Shown here: piece by piece, positions 1 through 8,158 of the stretch
Numbering within the stretch: the first letter of the stretch is position 1
How the letters are laid out: every line of letters starts with the position of its first letter
Assembly: GCA_048594885.1 (NCBI GenBank)
Contig: JBMDXB010000157.1
Span: forward strand, 1 to 64,000
From: JBMDXB01 sp048594885
GTDB taxonomy: Bacteria > Acidobacteriota > Vicinamibacteria > Vicinamibacterales > 2-12-FULL-66-21
DNA length: 64,000 nucleotides
Direction of reading: 5' to 3'
The notes under the pieces: model-generated
What the model saw: the letters and a program-made list of their open reading frames with translations, nothing else
Told to the model about the DNA's origin: nothing
The model's database searches: none
Position numbers and translations under genes: made by a program

Positions 1-1
1 C

Positions 2-610
2 GATAATCCACGACCTGACCCCCTGCTCATCGCGACGACGAATCCAGGGAAGCAGCGGGAAATCGAGGGCATTCTCGCCGGCGCGCCTGTGACGCTGGTG
101 AGCCTTGCGGACTTCCCCGACATCCCGGAGCCCGAAGAACAGGGCGAGACGTTCGCGGAGAACGCGCGGCTGAAGGCGCTCTACTACGCCGCGGCCACGG
201 GACTGCCGAGCGCCGCGGACGATTCAGGGCTGGAGATCGAAGCGCTCGGCAACGCGCCTGGCGTGCACTCGGCGCGGTGGCACGGCACCGACTACGCCGT
301 GAAGTTCCGGAAGATCTACGAACTGCTCGCCGAGCGCGGCCTCGACGGCAGTCCCGCGCGGTTCGTGTGCCACGTCGCGCTCGCGCACGAAGGGCGGATC
401 CTGTTCGAGGCGGAGGGCGTCGTGAACGGCGAGATCGCCCGCGAGCCACGCGGCGTGCACGGCTTCGGCTACGACCCGATCTTCTTCTACCCGCCGCTCG
501 GCCGCACGCTCGGCGAAATCGAACGCGACGAGAAGGCGGGTGTCAGCCATCGTGGCCGCGCCTTCGCCGAGCTGCGGAAGTATCTCAGCGGATCGTCTCG
601 AGCTGTTTGA
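2..610 (+). CDS. rdgB: RdgB/HAM1-type XTP/dITP diphosphatase, 5'-truncated by the window edge
   Basis: This enzyme hydrolyses non-canonical purine nucleoside triphosphates (XTP, ITP, dITP) to monophosphates, keeping them out of DNA and RNA. The frame is open from base 2, and family sequence begins near base 23 with LLIATTNPGK, the usual N-terminal substrate loop. Further family motifs are GETFAENA, ADDSGLEIEAL with PGVHSAR, FGYDPIF and DEKAGVSHRGRA before the C-terminus. No ATG or GTG precedes the first motif, so the true start lies left of the window. A GTG at base 89 would delete the catalytic NPGK loop and is not the start. The 3' end overlaps the convergent DinB-like gene by 26 bp. The family assignment is firm; only the start is unknown. 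Confidence 0.93.
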   Translation, partial: DNPRPDPLLIATTNPGKQREIEGILAGAPVTLVSLADFPDIPEPEEQGETFAENARLKALYYAAATGLPSAADDSGLEIEALGNAPGVHSARWHGTDYAVKFRKIYELLAERGLDGSPARFVCHVALAHEGRILFEAEGVVNGEIAREPRGVHGFGYDPIFFYPPLGRTLGEIERDEKAGVSHRGRAFAELRKYLSGSSRAV

Positions 611-1064
611 GGTGATGGATGTCGTGTCCGGCAAGTTGGCCGAGAACCCAGTCGACGGTCAGCAGCCCGTACTCCGGGTGGCGGAACGTCGTCGCCCGCT
701 GATCGCTCGTCAGGCGACGGAACATCGCGAGGTTGAAGCGGCGCAGCGTCGTGTAGACATCGAGCGCCGCGCGCGCGTCCGTGGCCTCGTCCAGCGCCAG
801 CCAGTCGTCCTGTGAGAGCGGCTGCGCCTGGTAGTCGGGCTCCGTCAGAGCAAAGCGGACGCGCGTGCCGAGCCCCAGCTCGGTCTGCGCGAGGTGGATG
901 AGCACCTTGCGTGCGCTCCATTTGCCCGGCGCGTAGCTGCGCTCGAACCGATCGTGCGGCCAATCGGCGACGAGACGCCGGATTCGCTCCGGCGTCTCGG
1001 CATAAGCTTCCAGCGCATCGCGATCGCCGAGGTCCTCCGCATAGGGATTCGGCTTAATCGTCAT
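585..1064 (-). CDS. DinB-fold (DUF664/DfrB-like) metal-binding protein
   Basis: This is a protein of 159 residues resembling the DinB/YfiT superfamily of four-helix-bundle proteins, which usually bind a divalent metal through three histidines. Members are often thiol-dependent transferases or of unknown role. The visible signature is GKWSARKVLIHLAQTE in the first half and GQLAGHDIHHLKQLE near the C-terminus, which supply the expected His ligands. There is no signal peptide, so it is probably cytoplasmic. The gene is convergent with rdgB and shares its last 26 bp. It is not the DNA polymerase IV that is also called DinB. The substrate cannot be read from the sequence. Confidence 0.85.
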   Translation of the reverse strand: MTIKPNPYAEDLGDRDALEAYAETPERIRRLVADWPHDRFERSYAPGKWSARKVLIHLAQTELGLGTRVRFALTEPDYQAQPLSQDDWLALDEATDARAALDVYTTLRRFNLAMFRRLTSDQRATTFRHPEYGLLTVDWVLGQLAGHDIHHLKQLETIR

Positions 1065-1085
1065 TCTTCAACTCGGCCACCCTGA

Positions 1086-1120
1086 CCCTCGGACCACTCG
1101 GCCCACTCGGACCCTCGGAC
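1086..1120. repeat. Short imperfect tandem repeat, about four 9-bp units
   Basis: Four near-identical units of the form CMCTCGGMC follow one another between the start of the DinB-like gene and the stop of the next gene: roughly 1086-1094, 1095-1103, 1104-1112 and a shorter 1113-1120. A related CAACTCGGC lies just to the left near 1071. The run is noncoding apart from touching the stop codon of the downstream gene. It looks like replication slippage. I see no protein-binding logic in it. Confidence 0.6.
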
Positions 1121-4100
1121 TACCAGCCCGGCCTCAGGCTGAACTGCCAGAGCCATCCCCGTCCCGGCCGCTGCAACGGCCGCACGTAATCGATCTCGGC
1201 GACGGCGAAGCCGAACAGGTTCGCGCGAATCGCGACACCGGCGCTCGTCACCGGCTTCCTGTCGCTCTCGCCGAACCGTTCGACGCTGCCCCACGCGACG
1301 CCGGCGTCGGCGAACAGCGCCACCTCGATCGGCAGCGGACCGTAGAAGCCCTCGCCGCCGAACGCGCCCCATGGGGGGAAGCGCAACTCGGCATTCGCGA
1401 TAGCGACGCGGCTGCCGATCAGGCGGTCGAACGCGGGGCACGTCCCGTCGATCTGGATGCCGCACTCGCCTGCCCGGAACGATCCCTGATCGTATCCACG
1501 GACCAGCCCTGGATAACCGAGGAACAGCGTCGGCAGCCGATCGTTGCCGGAATCGCGGCCGTAGCGGCCGTAGTGCAGGCCGCGCAGCGCGAACGTGAAG
1601 GGCTGCCGCGGCATGAAGTACGTGCGAAAGTCGGTGAGCAGTCCGGAATACAGGAGCGAGCCGGCGCTCTGCGACAGCTCGAGGCGATAGCGGCTGCCGC
1701 GGATCGGGCTGGTCATGCCGCCGATCGACGTGTCGTAGACCAACGCCGCCGACGCTTCGCCGAGGTTCAGCGTCGGGAAGGAGCCCAACTCCTCCTCCTC
1801 CTGCGCGAGCTGCTGGCCGGTCACGAGCGAGAACACGCGCGTGCGGACATCCTCCTTCAGGCCGATTTGCCGCACGCCGGCGCTGAACTCCACCCGTTGC
1901 GCGCGGCTGAACGGATAGGCCGCGATGCCGGAGATCGAGCGATCGATCTGAAGAATCCGGTACTCCTGCTCGACGTAGAGATCACCGCTGACGCCCGTCT
2001 GGTAGCCGCGCGCCACGTACGGCGTCTGGTCGATCGCGGCGCCCCAGTTCCACCGGTTCGCGCGATTGATGTACATCAGCGTGCCGCCGAACTCGTCGAA
2101 CCGGCTCGTGACCTGTACGGCGGTGCCGACGGTGTGGTTGCCGAGCATGTCGCTGAACAGGAACGAGATGCCGCCGGACGCGTAAGTGCCGAATGGATCG
2201 GTGCCGACGCCAATCGACGGCTGGCCGGCGAAGTCGAGCGTCAGCTTCGGCTTGTACGGCTCTGCCGGCTGATCGCTCGGCGCCGCCGGCAGGCCGAAAT
2301 TGCGGTTCTGAATCGCCGAGAACACCGGTCCCTGTCCCGTTCGCCGCGGCGGCAACACGGCCGCGTTGACCGGGAGATCGATCGGCGGCTTGCCCGCGAT
2401 CGTGTCGGCCCCCTCCAGTGCGTAGATGCTGTAGCCGTCGTCCTCGTAGGAGCTGAAGACGACGCGGTTGCGAGCGACCGAGAGCGCCGGGCTGAGCGCG
2501 GTAACGCCCGTGACCCCGGTGACGAGGTTCGTCAGCTGCGACGCCGAACCGCCGTCTACCGGCGCCCGGTAGATGTTCGTGATCCCGCCGCGATCCGAGA
2601 GGAAATAGAGCGAGCGGCCGTCCGAATCCCATTGCGGGCTGATGTTCTTCGCGCCGTCGAAGCCGCCGGCCTCGCGGACGGCGCCGGACGCGGCGTCGAC
2701 GATGGCGATCTTCAAGTGGCCCGGCGTGATGTCCTGCAGCCGCGTCGAGAAGCGGTCGGTGCTGAAGGCGATCTGCCGGCTGTCGGGCGACCACGCAGGG
2801 TCGAGATCCGCGTACGGATCGTTGGTGAGCCGCTTCAGCTGATTCGCGTTGAGGTCGTAGACGAACAGATCGTTGAAACCACCGATGAGCGCGGTGAAGG
2901 CGATGCGCGAGCCATCCGCCGACCACGACGGATTGACGATCTCGTCGACTTCCTTGATGCGGATCTCGCGCTCGACCTTGCCGTTGTCGACGTTCACGAT
3001 CGACAGGATGGGGTCTCCCTTGCTGATCGCCGGGAACACGAAGCGCTGACCGGCGGGGTCCCACGCTCCGGCCGATTGCAGGAACTGCAGGCTCTCGAAG
3101 TGGGGATCGGTTGCCGTGTCGGTGAGCTTGCGGATCACCTTCCCCGTTGCCACGTCGGCGAGATAGAGATCGATCGAGAAGAGATCGCGCTCGGAGAAGA
3201 ACACCATCCGCGAGCCGTCCGGGCTCAACTCGGGGCTGACGTTCAAGCCGGCCCGTTTCTCCTTCAGGATCACCGGCCGCGCGAACGAGGCCGGAATCGC
3301 CGTGACTTCCGCCACCGGCTTGTACGCCGCGAACTCGGCGTTGTGCCACTCCGTCGTCAACGTCTTCTCGTCGATACCCAGCACTTCCTTGAACGCGCCT
3401 TCGATCCCTTCGCGGCCGAGCGACTGGCGCAGCAGGTCGCCGATGACCTGATCGCCGTACTTGCCGCCGAGATACGCCCACAACGCCTGGCCATAGCGGT
3501 ACGGGAAATATCGCGGATCGTCGAGGTCTTTGATCGCCGGCAGCTTCTCGCGGCGCGCCGCCTCGCGCATCCACATGGCGGTGTGCGGGTCGACCGGGCC
3601 GATCGACAGGTATTCCGCCAGCCCTTCGATGAACCACAGCGGCAGCGCGAGCGCGCCCGCGTTGTTGCCGCTGACGTTCGTGTTCGTGATGTCGTATTGG
3701 AACGCGTGGACGAGTTCATGCCCGATGACGTGATCGGTCGCCTCGATCGGGCCGGCAAACGGCAGGATGATCCGGCGCTTGAACGCTTCGGTGACGCCGC
3801 CGGTCCCCTCACCGATCTCCCCCATCACCGCGTTCGTCTCGCGGAAGTGCGGACCGCTGGCGTAGAGCACGAGCGGCTGCCGCCCGCGCAGCTCGTGATT
3901 GAGCAGCTTCGACAGTCTCGCGTACCACCGCTCCACCATGCGGGCCGCCATTTTCGCGGCCTCTTCCTCTTCCGGGTAGTAGTAGACGTCGAAGTGATCC
4001 GTCTTCAGCACGCGGAAGTCGAACTTGTGATACTGGACCTTGTTGCGGCCGAAGTAATCTCCCTGCGCGAGCAGGGCGGAGGGAGTGAAGAGCGCCAGAG

Positions 4101-4143
4101 CGAGCACACACACCGTCACGCGGAAGCAATGAGCCATGACCAT
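1120..4143 (-). CDS. Secreted gluzincin-like peptidase / TolB propeller / Omp85 barrel fusion
   Basis: A protein of 1007 residues with a signal peptide (about residues 1-26, ending ALLAQ). Residues about 45-260 look like a gluzincin metallopeptidase: HELVHAFQYD supplies the HExxH zinc motif and WFIEGLAEYLS supplies the downstream Glu ligand. Residues about 290-620 carry repeated TolB/WD40-like blades (SPDGSRMVFFSE, SADGSRIAFTA, SPDSRQIAFSTD, DSDGRSLYFLSD). The last 330 residues look like a BamA/Omp85 surface-antigen barrel (SPIRGSRYRLELS, LGYPGLVRGYDQGSF, ending LRPGW). It probably sits in the outer membrane with a periplasmic peptidase and propeller. Two ATGs (4143, 4137) follow an AAGGA site; 4143 is used here. 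The substrate is unknown. Confidence 0.88.
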   Translation of the reverse strand: MVMAHCFRVTVCVLALALFTPSALLAQGDYFGRNKVQYHKFDFRVLKTDHFDVYYYPEEEEAAKMAARMVERWYARLSKLLNHELRGRQPLVLYASGPHFRETNAVMGEIGEGTGGVTEAFKRRIILPFAGPIEATDHVIGHELVHAFQYDITNTNVSGNNAGALALPLWFIEGLAEYLSIGPVDPHTAMWMREAARREKLPAIKDLDDPRYFPYRYGQALWAYLGGKYGDQVIGDLLRQSLGREGIEGAFKEVLGIDEKTLTTEWHNAEFAAYKPVAEVTAIPASFARPVILKEKRAGLNVSPELSPDGSRMVFFSERDLFSIDLYLADVATGKVIRKLTDTATDPHFESLQFLQSAGAWDPAGQRFVFPAISKGDPILSIVNVDNGKVEREIRIKEVDEIVNPSWSADGSRIAFTALIGGFNDLFVYDLNANQLKRLTNDPYADLDPAWSPDSRQIAFSTDRFSTRLQDITPGHLKIAIVDAASGAVREAGGFDGAKNISPQWDSDGRSLYFLSDRGGITNIYRAPVDGGSASQLTNLVTGVTGVTALSPALSVARNRVVFSSYEDDGYSIYALEGADTIAGKPPIDLPVNAAVLPPRRTGQGPVFSAIQNRNFGLPAAPSDQPAEPYKPKLTLDFAGQPSIGVGTDPFGTYASGGISFLFSDMLGNHTVGTAVQVTSRFDEFGGTLMYINRANRWNWGAAIDQTPYVARGYQTGVSGDLYVEQEYRILQIDRSISGIAAYPFSRAQRVEFSAGVRQIGLKEDVRTRVFSLVTGQQLAQEEEELGSFPTLNLGEASAALVYDTSIGGMTSPIRGSRYRLELSQSAGSLLYSGLLTDFRTYFMPRQPFTFALRGLHYGRYGRDSGNDRLPTLFLGYPGLVRGYDQGSFRAGECGIQIDGTCPAFDRLIGSRVAIANAELRFPPWGAFGGEGFYGPLPIEVALFADAGVAWGSVERFGESDRKPVTSAGVAIRANLFGFAVAEIDYVRPLQRPGRGWLWQFSLRPGW

Positions 4144-4438
4144 CCGTTCCTTAGACTGAGCTGCCTTCCCGAATATTGCGAACCATCAGCCGAGCTTCGC
4201 CTCAGAGGAGTCCTGCCGGCGGTCGGGCCGCTGCAACGCATGTGCCCGGACGTGGGGGACGCCGACGTCAACATTAAATCCAAGCAGATGAATGTTTTCA
4301 ACGCTGGGCGGCCTTGTCACCCTCAAGGGCGGTGTCCTCATTGTCGTACTGGTCGAACGGCCGTCTGACGCGGTTGGAGGGCACTGTCCGGCCGCGGTGG
4401 CGTGGGGGTTGCAGCGATGCCCTTTTGGAGGAGGTGTG

Positions 4439-4948
4439 ATGGAAAGCAGAGCAAAGCTCCTCGGCCATCCGATTCACCCGATGTTGATAGTCCTGCCGCT
4501 GGGGCTGCTCATCATGGCGGTCGTGTGCGACGTGATCTATCTGGTCACCGACCGGCAGACTTTTGCCACCGTGGCGTACTGGAACATTGCCGGCGGCATC
4601 ATCAGCGGTCTGCTGGCGGCGGTCTTCGGCGCGATCGACTGGCTCGCGATTCCAGCCGGCACGCGTGCCAAGACAATCGGCCTCTACCACGGTCTCGCCA
4701 ACGTCGTGGTGGTGGCGCTGTTCGCGATGAGCCTCTGGATGCGGACGGGCAACCTCAGCTACATCCCCGACACGCCGGCATTTTCGCTCGGTGTCGTGGG
4801 CCTGCTGCTCGGGGCTGTGAGCGGCTGGCTGGGCGGTGAGCTCGTCGATCGGCTCGGTGTCGGCGTCGACGATGGCGCGCACCTGAACGCGCCGAACTCG
4901 CTGACGGGGCGCCCGGCCCATGAGGGCACGACCAGGCGACCGGTGTAG
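4439..4948 (+). CDS. DUF2231 family membrane protein
   Basis: This is a membrane protein of 169 residues with four predicted transmembrane stretches and the DUF2231 N-terminal motif LLGHPIHPMLIVLPLGL. Members are bacterial inner-membrane proteins of unknown biochemical role. The tail, after the last membrane segment, is hydrophilic. The ATG at 4439 is chosen because a strong GGAGGAGGTG site lies just upstream and the family motif follows at once. The longer open frame to 4292 lacks support. The 295 bp between this gene and the divergent gene at 4143 show no recognisable gene and must hold both promoters. The gene converges on the DUF885 peptidase. Confidence 0.88.
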   Translation: MESRAKLLGHPIHPMLIVLPLGLLIMAVVCDVIYLVTDRQTFATVAYWNIAGGIISGLLAAVFGAIDWLAIPAGTRAKTIGLYHGLANVVVVALFAMSLWMRTGNLSYIPDTPAFSLGVVGLLLGAVSGWLGGELVDRLGVGVDDGAHLNAPNSLTGRPAHEGTTRRPV

Positions 4949-4957
4949 AAGAAGGGA

Positions 4958-6736
4958 TCAGCGCCCGAAGCGCTGCATCACGGCATCGCGCAGCAGCTTC
5001 GGCGGCAGCAATCCTTGCGCGAGGACGTAATCGTGGAACGCGCGCGCGCTGAACTGCGTCCCTTGCGCGCGCTCCACGTCCGCGCGCAGGTTCCGCATGT
5101 GCGTGTAGCCGTAGAAATACGACGTCGCCTGCCCGGGCGTGCGGAACATGTAGCGCTCGACCTCCGACTCCGTCATCGCCTCAGAGAGGATCACGTCGTC
5201 GCGCAATACCCGGCGGGCCTCCTCCGGCGTCACCTTCCCAATGTGCAGCTCCGGGTCGAGGAACGCACGCGCCGCGCGCATCAGCCGGAACTGCAGCGAG
5301 ATCAGCTGCCCGTCCACGGGCATGTAGGGCAGCACCATCCACTCGGCGTAGAGTCCCCAGCCCTCGACGTTCGTGCTGTTGAACGCGAACAGCGCGCGCG
5401 GCACCGACACGCCCGCCTCGATCATCTTCGCGAACTGCATCTCGTGGCCGGGCCGCGCCTCGTGCGCCGTGAGGGTCCAGGACGCCGCTTCGAATGTGAA
5501 GTCGTCGAACTTCTGCGTCTTGGCGGACGCGCCGGGCGGCGCCGGGATGTTCAGCGGCAGGACGAACTCGCCGTACTCCCCCTTGTTGCCGATCAGCCGC
5601 GGCGGCCGCATGTTGGGCGCCGGCACGTTTGCGGCCTCGGCCGGCGTCGCGATGCGGATGCGCGCTTCGCGCTCGGGCAGCGTGACGAGCTGCTCGCGAC
5701 GGATGATCTCTTCGAGCTGCGCGAGCCGGCCGCGGTAGTGCGGCAGGATCGCATCGCCGACGATCTGCTCCTTCTTCAACGCGCGGATCACGTCGCGGTA
5801 CCCCGTCGCCTGGAAGCCGCGCGCCTTCGCGACCTTCGGCGCGAGCTGCTCCATCTCGTCCTGAATCTGCTTGAACGACGCGCGCGCTTCCGCTGCGAGC
5901 TTCTCGGCGGGAATGTCGACGCCGACCTGGTCCAGCGAATAGCGATAGAGCTCCTGCGGCAGCCGGAAATCCGTCCGCACCTTCGGCAGCACTTCGCCGC
6001 GGACGAACGTCTCGTAGTCCTTCAACTGCTTCTGCAGCGTCTCGTACGGCTCGCGCCAGCCGTCGATATTGAACTTCTGGAAGAGGCCCGCGAGCCCCTG
6101 CTGCAGGATGGCGGCGTTGGCGAGATCGCGCTCGACTTGCGCACGCGCCGGCGGCAGCAGCTTCGGATCCTTCAGCTTCTCGCGCGTGCGCCGCGCCGCG
6201 ACGCTTGCGACGGGCTCGTGACCCTCGACGAGCCCGGCGTACTTGCGCAGCCTGACGCCCGCCGCGGGCCGCCGCGCGGCGGGCAGCGGGTCGTCGAGCA
6301 GCGCGCGGATGCCGCCGAAAACCAGGCCCGTCACGTCCATGTAGGGGACGATCCGGTTCTGCATCAGGTCCGCGCCGCGCAGCCCCTCGTCGGCGCGCGT
6401 GATCAGAATCTGGAGATCCTGGCGGACGAGCGGGTGCCTCTCGGCCTGCAGCGCCTCCTGCAGCGTGACGCGCGCGGCCTTGATCTGCTCGATCGCGCGC
6501 CGCTGGGTCGCCTCGCTGACGTCGGAGACCTGCTCGTCGAGCCCTTCGACGCCGAACTGCCCCGCCCCTTCAGGGCTGACGCGGGCAAAGACGTCGAGCA
6601 GGACCTGCGCGTGCTTGTTGCTGGCGGCGACCCAGGAGGTGTCCTGCGCCTGCGGCTGACGGGCCGACAGAGTCGGTATGAGAGCTGCCAGGAAAGGAAT
6701 AGGAAGGAACAGAACCAGCCGGCGGAGAAGACACAT
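4958..6736 (-). CDS. Secreted DUF885 family putative metallopeptidase
   Basis: A protein of 592 residues with an N-terminal hydrophobic export signal (about residues 1-25). It matches DUF885, a large family related to M32-type carboxypeptidases and common in Acidobacteriota. The key motif is TAHEARPGHEMQF, the family's HExxPGH zinc-site signature, followed by a conserved segment with ALFAFNSTNVEGWGLYAEWM. The C-terminal part (RYMFRTPGQATSYFYGY) is also typical. The role is presumably degradation of peptides in the periplasm or outside the cell; the substrate is unknown. A -10-like box ends 7 nt before the ATG, so the transcript may be leaderless. The gene is divergent from csbD. Confidence 0.9.
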   Translation of the reverse strand: MCLLRRLVLFLPIPFLAALIPTLSARQPQAQDTSWVAASNKHAQVLLDVFARVSPEGAGQFGVEGLDEQVSDVSEATQRRAIEQIKAARVTLQEALQAERHPLVRQDLQILITRADEGLRGADLMQNRIVPYMDVTGLVFGGIRALLDDPLPAARRPAAGVRLRKYAGLVEGHEPVASVAARRTREKLKDPKLLPPARAQVERDLANAAILQQGLAGLFQKFNIDGWREPYETLQKQLKDYETFVRGEVLPKVRTDFRLPQELYRYSLDQVGVDIPAEKLAAEARASFKQIQDEMEQLAPKVAKARGFQATGYRDVIRALKKEQIVGDAILPHYRGRLAQLEEIIRREQLVTLPEREARIRIATPAEAANVPAPNMRPPRLIGNKGEYGEFVLPLNIPAPPGASAKTQKFDDFTFEAASWTLTAHEARPGHEMQFAKMIEAGVSVPRALFAFNSTNVEGWGLYAEWMVLPYMPVDGQLISLQFRLMRAARAFLDPELHIGKVTPEEARRVLRDDVILSEAMTESEVERYMFRTPGQATSYFYGYTHMRNLRADVERAQGTQFSARAFHDYVLAQGLLPPKLLRDAVMQRFGR

Positions 6737-6743
6737 GGCCGCA

Positions 6744-6749
6744 AGTGTA
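6744..6749 (-). promoter_or_regulatory. Putative -10 box of the DUF885 gene (leaderless arrangement)
   Basis: On the minus strand TACACT lies at 6749-6744, seven nucleotides before the ATG at 6736. A TTGCTG hexamer sits 16 nt further upstream. If used, transcription would begin at or near the A of the start codon, and no Shine-Dalgarno sequence is seen. Confidence 0.45.
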
Positions 6750-6828
6750 TCAGCCGGGAGTGCCGCAGCAATCCCCGCGACGCCTCAGGGCACCGGTCTT
6801 GCTCCTCCGACAGGAAGGAGAGTGTGCC

Positions 6829-7026
6829 ATGAACTGGGATCAGATCGAGGGAAGCTGGAAGCAGGTGAAGGGCAAGGCGAAGGAGCAGTGGGGGCGGCTG
6901 ACAGACGACGAGTTGGACAGCCTGGATGGGAAGCGCGATCAGCTGATCGGCAGGGTCCAGGAACGCTACGGGTACGCGCGCGAAGAGGCGGAGCGCGAAG
7001 TCGACGACGCCGTTCGTCGCTGGTAG
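6829..7026 (+). CDS. csbD: CsbD family small stress-associated protein
   Basis: A small protein of 65 residues that matches CsbD almost end to end: MNWDQIEGSWKQVKGKAKEQ, then DDELDSLDGKRDQLIGRVQERYGYAREEAEREVDD. CsbD-like proteins are soluble, highly charged and largely helical. They are induced by general or envelope stress in several bacteria, with no known enzymatic activity. The ATG is preceded by a good GGAAGGAGAG site. A strong stem-loop follows 15 bp after the stop, suggesting a monocistronic unit. The family call is firm; the physiological role is not known. Confidence 0.93.
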   Translation: MNWDQIEGSWKQVKGKAKEQWGRLTDDELDSLDGKRDQLIGRVQERYGYAREEAEREVDDAVRRW

Positions 7027-7040
7027 TCGCGGCAAGGCAG

Positions 7041-7071
7041 CGCCTCAGCTTCAGTCATCGAAGCTGAGGCG
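7041..7071 (+). terminator. Strong stem-loop after csbD
   Basis: A perfect 12-bp inverted repeat (7041-7052 with 7060-7071, arm CGCCTCAGCTTC) encloses a 7-nt loop, 15 bp after the csbD stop. No T-run follows, so it may act as a Rho-independent-like terminator, as a 3' RNA stabiliser or as an attenuator before the rhomboid gene. Confidence 0.65.
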
Positions 7072-7118
7072 TGACTCCCGGCATCGCCGTTGCTGGAACG
7101 TGTGGGCGGAGGCACACC

Positions 7119-7799
7119 ATGTTCCCAGTTGGCGACGAACCTGTGCGCGGCGGTCCCCCGGCGTTCGTGACGCTCGGTCTCATCGCGTTGAACGTGCTCG
7201 CGTTCTTCGTCGAGCTTTCGCAGCCATCTCCGGGCGCTCTCCAATCGTTCATTCAGGCCTGGGGCGTGGTGCCGCGCGAGTATTCGACGGCGCAGGATAT
7301 TCCCCCGACGATTCCCCTGCCTTTCTGGTCGACGTTGTTGACCTCCATGTTCCTCCACGGCGGCTGGATGCACCTTGGCGGAAACATGCTCTACCTCTGG
7401 ATCTTCGGAGACAATCTCGAGAAAGTGATGGGCGCGCTGCGCTTCATGCTCTTCTATCTCGCGTGCGGAGCGGCGGCATCGTTCGCGCACATCATCTTCG
7501 GACCGGGATCGAACGTTCCCGCCGTGGGCGCATCGGGAGCGATCAGCGGCGTACTCGGTGGCTACCTGCTGCTGTTCCCACACAATCGGATTCGCGTGCT
7601 CACGCACGGCGGACTCGCCCATGTCCCCGCGATTGTGGTCCTCGGCTTGTGGATCGTCATTCAGTTCATCAACGGGATCGGCTCGATGGCGCAAACGACC
7701 GAGACCGGCGGCGTCGCGTACATGGCGCACATCGGTGGGTTCGCCGCCGGTCTCGCGCTCGTGAAAGTCATGGCATCGCGCCCGCGCGTGCTCGCCTGA
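7119..7799 (+). CDS. Rhomboid family intramembrane serine protease
   Basis: A protein of 226 residues with about six transmembrane helices. The rhomboid catalytic dyad is visible as the Ser in VGASGAISGVLG and the His in AYMAHIGGFAAG. The helix-2 motif HGGWMHLGGNMLYLWIFG, which supplies conserved His and Asn residues of the active site, is also present. Rhomboids cut membrane-spanning substrates within the bilayer. The ATG at 7119 follows a GGGCGGAGG site and opens with MFPVGDEP, an N-terminus typical of this subgroup. An earlier GTG at 7071 in the same frame starts inside the csbD hairpin and is rejected. The protease substrates are unknown. Confidence 0.93.
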   Translation: MFPVGDEPVRGGPPAFVTLGLIALNVLAFFVELSQPSPGALQSFIQAWGVVPREYSTAQDIPPTIPLPFWSTLLTSMFLHGGWMHLGGNMLYLWIFGDNLEKVMGALRFMLFYLACGAAASFAHIIFGPGSNVPAVGASGAISGVLGGYLLLFPHNRIRVLTHGGLAHVPAIVVLGLWIVIQFINGIGSMAQTTETGGVAYMAHIGGFAAGLALVKVMASRPRVLA

Positions 7800-7825
7800 A
7801 CGCGCCCTACGGGAGGCCACTCCGA

Positions 7826-8158
7826 CTACTTCACCGCCTTGATGCTCTCGACCTTGATGATGTTCGTCTTCGCGTAGAGGACGCCCTTCACCTCGACTTT
7901 CTGCGCCGCGAACTTCGCCGGCGTCTCCTGGTCGCTCAGCGTGTACAGCTTGTCGCCCGTCATCAGTGCGTACTTGTAGGTCTTGCCGTCGCCGACGCAG
8001 TCACGCACGCACTTCGCCTCTGGCGTGACGTTCATGTGCGTGTGGTCCAGCTTGCACATGGTGTCGGTGATGATGCCGGTGTATGTCTTCGGCTCCGGAT
8101 CGGTCGGTGCAGCGGCAGTCAGCATCAGCGCGGTTACGACGAACATGATCGATTTCAT
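7826..8158 (-). CDS. Small secreted Cys/His-containing protein coupled to cusA
   Basis: A protein of 110 residues with a short signal peptide (MKSIMFVVTALMLTAAA). The mature part has a conserved-looking block TYTGIITDTMCKLDHTHM, then CVRDCVGDGKTYKYALMTGD and KVEVKGVLYAK. The Cys, His and Met residues could bind metal, and the repeated beta strands suggest a small OB-like fold; this is inference. Similar short proteins recur in Acidobacteriota. Its ATG overlaps the cusA stop as ATGA (8155-8158), so it is translationally coupled to the efflux pump and is the last gene of that unit. It may bind periplasmic copper. I do not recognise a characterised family. Confidence 0.7.
   Translation of the reverse strand: MKSIMFVVTALMLTAAAPTDPEPKTYTGIITDTMCKLDHTHMNVTPEAKCVRDCVGDGKTYKYALMTGDKLYTLSDQETPAKFAAQKVEVKGVLYAKTNIIKVESIKAVK

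Noticed and set aside
1573..4368. Very long plus-strand frame opposite the gluzincin/TolB/Omp85 gene
   Set aside because: The translation is Arg/Asp/Val-rich with no family motif and is the antisense shadow of a well-supported gene.
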